Assembly: GCA_002311455.1 (NCBI GenBank)
Contig: DCAJ01000114.1
Coordinates: 3,626-10,707, forward strand
Direction: 5' to 3'
Origin: Anaerolineales bacterium UBA1136
GTDB taxonomy: Bacteria; Chloroflexota; Anaerolineae; Anaerolineales; UBA11657
Length of the DNA stretch: 7,082 nucleotides
Shown: one piece after another, positions 1-4,970 of the stretch
Numbering within the stretch: the stretch's first letter is position 1
Layout: each line of letters starts with the position of its first letter
Translations under genes and position numbers: made by a program
Notes under the pieces: generated by a model
Database searches by the model: none
The model's input: only the letters and a program-made list of their open reading frames with translations
Told to the model about the DNA's origin: nothing

Positions 1-3000
1 CACAACAGCAAGATCGTATTGCTGAGGATCGCGAGAAACTTATCAAACTTAAGTCAATGATGTTCTTGTCAGAAGCACAGTATCGAGACTTAAAACAGCA
101 TTGGGGTCAGGTCTTCCGTGCTGGAATGGGTGCTGAAGCACTTTACGAAGTACTATGTGACATGGATTTAGATGAGTTACTCGAGGAACTTTGGGTGGAA
201 ATACGTACCACTAAGAGTCAACAGCGCAAGAAGAAAGCCATCAAGAGGCTCAAAGTGGTTGACGCAATGCGCAATTCTAATAATAAGCCAGAGTGGATGA
301 TTCTCACAGAGCTACCTGTTTTACCGCCTGACCTCCGGCCGATGGTACAGCTTGACGGAGGACGTTTCGCTACCTCTGACCTTAATGATCTATACCGAAG
401 AGTAATTAATCGAAACAATCGATTGAAAAGACTACTAGATCTCTATGCGCCTGACGTAATAATTAGAAACGAAAAACGAATGTTACAAGAAGCAGTAGAC
501 TCCCTGATTGATAATGCCCAGAGAGGCAAAGCTCTCAGCAGAAGAGGTCGTCGCGAGCTAAAATCGCTTAGCGACATGTTAAAAGGTAAAAAAGGTCGTT
601 TCAGACGCAATTTGCTGGGCAAAAGAGTAGATTACTCCGGCAGATCAGTGATTGTAGTAGGTCCAAAACTGAAACTAAATCAATGTGGGCTACCTAAGGT
701 AATGGCTCTAGAGCTCTACAAACCGTTTGTTATGGCAAAACTTGTAGAGTATCAACATGCTACCAATGTGAAGAGTGCCAAACGTATTATAGAGCTAGGA
801 AAACCAGAGGTATGGGAAGTATTAGAGGAAGTCATCCAAAATCGTCCTGTACTACTTAACCGTGCACCTACTCTTCACCGTTTGGGTATACAAGCTTTTG
901 AACCTGTACTAGTAGAAGGTAAAGCAATACAGATTCATCCCCTGGTATGCTCAGCATTCAATGCTGACTTTGATGGAGACCAAATGGCAGTGCACGTACC
1001 GCTGTCACCGAAAGCGGTCGATGAAGCCTATACGCTCATGCTTGCGTCAAAAAATTTGTTAAAGCCTGCGGATGGCGAGCCAATAGTAGGACCCTCCAAA
1101 GACATGGTATTAGGCGTATATTACATGACCATGGAAAAAGATGGCAAAAAGGGAGAAGGAAGAATTTTTGCTGATATTGATGAAGTTGATCTTGCCTATT
1201 CACTTGGCCAGATTGATTTGCACACTAAAATAAAACTATCTATTGAAACTCACTTCGATGATGAGAACAGGCGGTACGACGAGGAAGATTCTCGTCGAAG
1301 GTTGGTAGATACTACAGTTGGCCGCGCCTTATTCAACCGTGTATTGCCGAATAAAATGCAGTACGTAAATCTGTTACTTGACAAAACAAAGTTACAAGAT
1401 CTGGTGAGTCAATGCTATGCTATTGTAGGCCAGGATGAAACTACTATAGTAGTCGACGAGATTAAAAACCTCGGGTTTCGTTATGCTACTAAATCAGGTG
1501 TTACTATTGCTGTATCTGATATCACCGTGCCAAAAGTTAAAGCGACAATCGTTAGCCGTACCGAAGAGGAAGTGGCTGATTTAGAGAAGCAATACCAACG
1601 TGGTTTGCTCACCGAGCAGGAGAAAACTGATGCCACTATTCAACTTTGGCAAGCTGCACGCAAGGAGTTAGAGCAGGAAGTAAAAAATGGCCTTGAACCA
1701 GATGGCAATCTCAGCATAATGGCAATATCTGGAGCTACAAAAGGCGGATTCACTCCAATAGCACAACTCGCCGGAATGCGAGGTCTTATGGCTGATCCAG
1801 CTGGACGGATTATTCCCCTGCCAATTAGATCCAACTTCCGAGAAGGACTGCGAGCACTCGAATATTTCATATCTACACATGGTGCAAGAAAAGGTTTAGC
1901 CGACACAGCCCTTAGAACGGCCGATGCTGGATATCTGACACGAAGACTCTGCGACGTAGCTCAGGATGTAATAATCAACGCTAATGACTGTGAAACTGAA
2001 GACGGACTCATGATTCGGCGTAAAGATGATGTAGCAGGTCAGAAATTCTATGAACGCATACAGGGAAGACTAGCAGCAGCAAATGTGGTTCACCCTAGTA
2101 CAGGAGAATTAATTGTAGCAAGAAACGAAGAATTAACTGAAGAAATATCGTTCATTATACAGGATTTGAACATTGATGAGATATTCGTGCGGTCACCACT
2201 AGTTTGCCATTTAAACCGAGGTATATGTGCTATGTGTTATGGACGTGATCTCGGACGGGGAGAATTGGTAGCAATAGGAACAGCAGTAGGTATTATTTCT
2301 GCTCAATCCATTGGAGAGCCAGGCACCCAGCTTACACTGCGAACATTCCATACAGGCGGAGTTGCACATGGGCTAGATATTACGAGTGGTCTACCAAGGG
2401 TGGAGGAAATTTTCGAAGCAAGAAAAAAACCAAAGGGTGAGGCAGTAGTCACTGAGATTGATGGTAAATGCGAAGTCATTCGCAATGAGGATGGAAACGC
2501 GTCTATTCGCATCATCAATAGTCAGTTATTAACAGATGAATATAATGTTCCTAAAGGATGGGCAATTAAAGTAGAAGACGCTGATGAAATAACTGCAGGA
2601 TCAGTGATAGCTACTCGGGGTGATAACGCAAAGACAGCCGAAAATGAAGGTAAGGTCCACCGTAACGATAGATCCATACTGGTATCTCGGGAACACTATG
2701 AAGAACAGACATATGATATACCCACTAATGCCCGCATACTGGTAGTTGAAGGACAAAAAATGCGTGCTGGGGACAGCCTTACCGAAGGTTCTCAAAATCC
2801 TCATCGTATCCTTCGAATATTAGGTCGAGATGCATGCGAACTTTATTTGCTAACCGAGGTCCAGCAAGTCTACAGATCACAAGGCCAAAAAATTCATGAC
2901 AAACACTTCGAAGTAATCATAAGGAAAATGCTTCTTCGAACGCAGATTGTCCGTGCAGGTGATACTGAACTACTACCAGGTGAATACGCAGACAGGTATT

Positions 3001-3335
3001 CCCTGCAGGAAATGAATGAGCAACTAATAGCGGAAGACAAGGAGCCGGCAGCAGGAGTACCAATGTTGCTTGGTATTACTAAGGCTTCCTTAGCTACCGA
3101 CTCGTTCCTGTCTGCATCATCCTTCCAACATACTATACGTGTTCTAGCAGGCGCAGCAATCGAATCCAAATTAGATCCTCTAACTGGACTCAAGGAAAAC
3201 GTAATAATTGGAAAGCTGATACCTGCAGGTACAGGATATAAATCCCATCAGCCTGTACCAGACATAATAGAAGATGACGCTGTGTTAGAAGATAACCTTG
3301 AAAATACTATCTTGAGCGACGCAGATTTCGTATAG
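1..3335 (+). CDS. rpoC: DNA-directed RNA polymerase subunit beta' (5'-truncated by the window edge)
   Basis: This is the largest subunit of bacterial RNA polymerase, which forms half of the active-site cleft and the clamp. The frame is open from base 3, giving 1110 visible residues; the true start and roughly the first 200-300 residues, including the N-terminal zinc ribbon, lie upstream. Visible in order: the clamp/lid region with PVLPPDLRPMVQLDGGRFA, the DLNDLYRRVINRNNRLKRLL block, the Mg-binding NADFDGDQMAVH (DFDGD at 966-980), the F-loop (about 1728-1775), the bridge helix (STHGARKGLADTALRTADAG, about 1854-1961), the second zinc site with Cys codons at 1989, 2205, 2226 and 2235, the trigger loop (GEPGTQLTLRTFHTGG from 2313), and the C-terminal block LLGITKASLATDSF (3066-3107) followed by LKENVIIGKLIPAGTG. 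There is no large insertion in the trigger loop, unlike E. coli. An acidic tail ends at TAG. The F-loop has one extra residue and lacks the usual SGARG Arg. Identification is essentially certain; the Chloroflexota-like flavour is inference. Confidence 0.98.
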   Translation, partial: QQQDRIAEDREKLIKLKSMMFLSEAQYRDLKQHWGQVFRAGMGAEALYEVLCDMDLDELLEELWVEIRTTKSQQRKKKAIKRLKVVDAMRNSNNKPEWMILTELPVLPPDLRPMVQLDGGRFATSDLNDLYRRVINRNNRLKRLLDLYAPDVIIRNEKRMLQEAVDSLIDNAQRGKALSRRGRRELKSLSDMLKGKKGRFRRNLLGKRVDYSGRSVIVVGPKLKLNQCGLPKVMALELYKPFVMAKLVEYQHATNVKSAKRIIELGKPEVWEVLEEVIQNRPVLLNRAPTLHRLGIQAFEPVLVEGKAIQIHPLVCSAFNADFDGDQMAVHVPLSPKAVDEAYTLMLASKNLLKPADGEPIVGPSKDMVLGVYYMTMEKDGKKGEGRIFADIDEVDLAYSLGQIDLHTKIKLSIETHFDDENRRYDEEDSRRRLVDTTVGRALFNRVLPNKMQYVNLLLDKTKLQDLVSQCYAIVGQDETTIVVDEIKNLGFRYATKSGVTIAVSDITVPKVKATIVSRTEEEVADLEKQYQRGLLTEQEKTDATIQLWQAARKELEQEVKNGLEPDGNLSIMAISGATKGGFTPIAQLAGMRGLMADPAGRIIPLPIRSNFREGLRALEYFISTHGARKGLADTALRTADAGYLTRRLCDVAQDVIINANDCETEDGLMIRRKDDVAGQKFYERIQGRLAAANVVHPSTGELIVARNEELTEEISFIIQDLNIDEIFVRSPLVCHLNRGICAMCYGRDLGRGELVAIGTAVGIISAQSIGEPGTQLTLRTFHTGGVAHGLDITSGLPRVEEIFEARKKPKGEAVVTEIDGKCEVIRNEDGNASIRIINSQLLTDEYNVPKGWAIKVEDADEITAGSVIATRGDNAKTAENEGKVHRNDRSILVSREHYEEQTYDIPTNARILVVEGQKMRAGDSLTEGSQNPHRILRILGRDACELYLLTEVQQVYRSQGQKIHDKHFEVIIRKMLLRTQIVRAGDTELLPGEYADRYSLQEMNEQLIAEDKEPAAGVPMLLGITKASLATDSFLSASSFQHTIRVLAGAAIESKLDPLTGLKENVIIGKLIPAGTGYKSHQPVPDIIEDDAVLEDNLENTILSDADFV

Positions 3336-3391
3336 CAGAAATACTAACACAAATCTAAATGCTCCCAAGGTTAACTCCTGGACTATCAATA

Positions 3392-3440
3392 TATTCACAG
3401 ACAGTATTTTGAGTAATTGCGCCAGTGCTGTCTGTGAATA
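3392..3440. repeat. Perfect 13-bp inverted repeat / hairpin in the rpoC-helicase gap
   Basis: The arms TATTCACAGACAG (3392-3404) and CTGTCTGTGAATA (3428-3440) are exact reverse complements separated by 23 bases. Four more pairs, two of them G-U, extend the stem inward (3405-3408 with 3424-3427), leaving a 15-base loop. A weaker outer pairing, CCAAG (3365-3369) with CTTGG (3445-3449), could enclose it. No T-run follows the right arm (the next bases are CTATCTTGG), so it does not look like a standard intrinsic terminator. It could be a terminator of another type, an RNA processing or stability hairpin at the end of the rpoC message, or a DNA dyad bound by a regulator of the downstream gene. The pairing is seen directly; its role is not determined. 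Confidence 0.85.
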
Positions 3441-3462
3441 CTATCTTGGTTGAATTGTCAGG

Positions 3463-3468
3463 TATAAT
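3463..3468 (+). promoter_or_regulatory. Possible -10 element upstream of the helicase-like gene
   Basis: An exact TATAAT lies 22 bases after the inverted repeat and 17 bases before the GTG start. At 16-18 base spacing the upstream hexamers (around 3439-3446, for example ACTATC) do not resemble TTGACA, and there is no TG extension before it. Transcription starting about seven bases downstream would begin at about 3475, right at the Shine-Dalgarno sequence, giving an almost leaderless message. In AT-rich DNA a chance match is quite possible, so this is a weak candidate. Confidence 0.25.
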
Positions 3469-3474
3469 CTCTGC

Positions 3475-3478
3475 GGAG
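3475..3478 (+). promoter_or_regulatory. Ribosome binding site for the helicase-like gene
   Basis: GGAG sits seven bases before GTG at 3486. It decides the start: the protein then begins with SFTELGL, which matches the usual opening of DEAD-box proteins just before the Q motif, and no ATG gives a comparable alignment. Confidence 0.7.
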
Positions 3479-3485
3479 CAGCTTC

Positions 3486-4886
3486 GTGTCTTTTACTGAA
3501 TTAGGCCTTCAACAGACCCTAGCAACTAGATTGCTTAATCTAGGGTACATTAGTCCATCCCCAGCTCACAACAAAACTATACCAGCTATTCTAAGTGGCG
3601 ATAGCCTGTTAGTTTGCAGCCCATTAGGAGCCGGATTCACAGAATCGGCCTTCCTTTCAATCATCAGCCTCTCTGCAACACAATCTCGGTCTGGACAAGC
3701 ATACGTAATATTGTCAGCGAGCAAAGAACACAAGCATATCACTGAGCAACGGCTAAAATTATTAGTTGGTGAGGAGATTGAAATTGACATTTCAACTGAC
3801 CTCGAAGGATCCTTGCTACCAAAACCTCAAGCATGCATATGGGTAAGTACAGCTAAAGAATTTCACGATCACTTGCGCAACACACCAACTATTAGAGAAC
3901 TATCGTGCACCTTGCTGCTCACCGAAACTGACGAAATAATTGCTCGTGGCTCCAAGCCTGATTTGCTTGCATTGGGCCAATATCTCTCGAAACAATGTCA
4001 AGTAATAATATGTACTAGCAGAGTCACTAAATCAATAAATAGTATCAGTAGCTCTTTGCAACATAATCCTAAACGGTACAAACTCAATACAAATATTGAG
4101 GAACCTGCAAGTATTGCTCAGCAAGCATGGCCCGTACCTGAAAATATGAAAGCACAGTTGCTATTAAAACTTTCCAGCAAATTACATAACGCAAAAGTAA
4201 TAGTCATGGTCAGAAATGATCAAACCGCTGCAAGGTTAGCACGGCGTATGCGAACCAGAAGGATAAGAGCAGCTGCTTTAATATCCATCGGTAAATTAGA
4301 CATTTTGGCCCGCTTTGAATCAGGTGACATCAAAATATTAATGTTGCCACAGAGCACAAACAATTCTAGATCACTGGAAGACATCACTCATGTTATTTAT
4401 TATCATTTACCTGATAACCCGAGTGACTATTTGGACGTATTGAACAAGGCACCTAATTCAGTACATATGAGTCTAATTTCACCCAGCGAAGAAGAGCAGT
4501 TAATCGAGATTGAAGATATACTGAAACGTCCTATATTACGCAATATACTTATTGATTTTGACTACAGAAAGCAAGTTAGTAATTCAACGGACGAATCCAA
4601 GTCAAGAAAGAAGAAAAAACAATCAAAACGCAAAAAGAAACCGGAAACCAAGACTGTATGGGACCCTGATATTCCACGCACTTGGGGAGACCGAAATACA
4701 CGCCGACCAAGTCCTGAAAAAATACCATTAGAAGAATGGTCCCCTAGTCCATTGTCCTCCATTTGGTTAGAGGATAATATCGACAGAACTACCAATCCTA
4801 TGCCAGGGGAAAAACCGTCGCGCCGTCGTCGCAAGAAATATAGTAGAAATCGTAACGAAAACAAGTCCTCCCGTTCTAAGAAATAA
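3486..4886 (+). CDS. DEAD-box RNA helicase-like protein with degenerate catalytic motifs (probable pseudo-helicase)
   Basis: The 466-residue product aligns along two RecA-like domains with DEAD-box RNA helicases. Recognisable framework: FTELGLQQTLATRLLNLGY and IPAILSGDSLLV (2-43), the DHLR stretch (128-131), LLLTETDEIIARG (143-155), KVIVMVRN (237-244), RIRAAAL (259-265), and ITHVIYYHLPDNPSDYLDVL (300-319). The catalytic residues are mostly gone: Q-motif Gln is His28, Walker A GSGKT is GAGFT (Lys to Phe51), DEAD is TETD (146-149, keeping Glu147 and Asp149), SAT is CTS (176-178), motif V reads LPQSTNNSRS, and motif VI lacks HRxGRxGR. A tail from about 365 holds two strongly basic clusters (371-386 and 445-466) flanking a Trp/Pro-containing linker. 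There is no signal peptide or membrane segment, so it should be cytoplasmic. The GTG start has a good ribosome binding site, and TAA TAA in tandem ends the gene. The known family unwinds or remodels RNA with ATP; here ATP hydrolysis is unlikely, and I infer an RNA-binding or scaffolding role, possibly with ribosome or RNA polymerase. Ongoing decay is the alternative, but the frame is intact. Confidence 0.85.
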   Translation: MSFTELGLQQTLATRLLNLGYISPSPAHNKTIPAILSGDSLLVCSPLGAGFTESAFLSIISLSATQSRSGQAYVILSASKEHKHITEQRLKLLVGEEIEIDISTDLEGSLLPKPQACIWVSTAKEFHDHLRNTPTIRELSCTLLLTETDEIIARGSKPDLLALGQYLSKQCQVIICTSRVTKSINSISSSLQHNPKRYKLNTNIEEPASIAQQAWPVPENMKAQLLLKLSSKLHNAKVIVMVRNDQTAARLARRMRTRRIRAAALISIGKLDILARFESGDIKILMLPQSTNNSRSLEDITHVIYYHLPDNPSDYLDVLNKAPNSVHMSLISPSEEEQLIEIEDILKRPILRNILIDFDYRKQVSNSTDESKSRKKKKQSKRKKKPETKTVWDPDIPRTWGDRNTRRPSPEKIPLEEWSPSPLSSIWLEDNIDRTTNPMPGEKPSRRRRKKYSRNRNENKSSRSKK

Positions 4887-4953
4887 TAATGTAAATTAAT
4901 TGTGCCCTGCAGTAGATTAATAACCACATATTTTCCGTTTGCCACAACCAGTT

Positions 4954-4961
4954 AGAAGGAG
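4954..4961 (+). promoter_or_regulatory. Strong ribosome binding site for gyrA
   Basis: AGAAGGAG is followed by two in-frame ATGs, at 4965 (three bases downstream, too close) and 4971 (nine bases downstream, within the usual range). The second is therefore the more likely start; the two proteins differ only by Met-Pro. The rest of the 84-base gap (4887-4970) is AT-rich, and I see neither a terminator hairpin nor a convincing promoter in it. Confidence 0.75.
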
Positions 4962-4970
4962 TAGATGCCT

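Noticed and set aside
2894..3193. Minus-strand open frame of 99 codons inside rpoC
   Set aside because: It is antisense to the strongly conserved C-terminal part of beta' and has no independent support; the same applies to the other antisense frames inside rpoC and gyrA.
3392..3440. Intrinsic terminator for rpoC
   Set aside because: The stem is strong, but no run of T follows the right arm, so it is listed as an inverted repeat with unknown role instead.
4562..4945. Minus-strand open frame of 127 codons overlapping the end of the helicase-like gene and the following gap
   Set aside because: It begins at a GTG without a ribosome binding site. Its protein looks like the reverse reading of the Lys/Arg-rich tail (runs of Phe/Leu), and it resembles no family I recognise.
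4887..4950. Separate promoter for gyrA
   Set aside because: Several AT-rich hexamers (TAGATT, TTAATA) occur, but none pairs with a TTGACA-like element at 16-18 bases.
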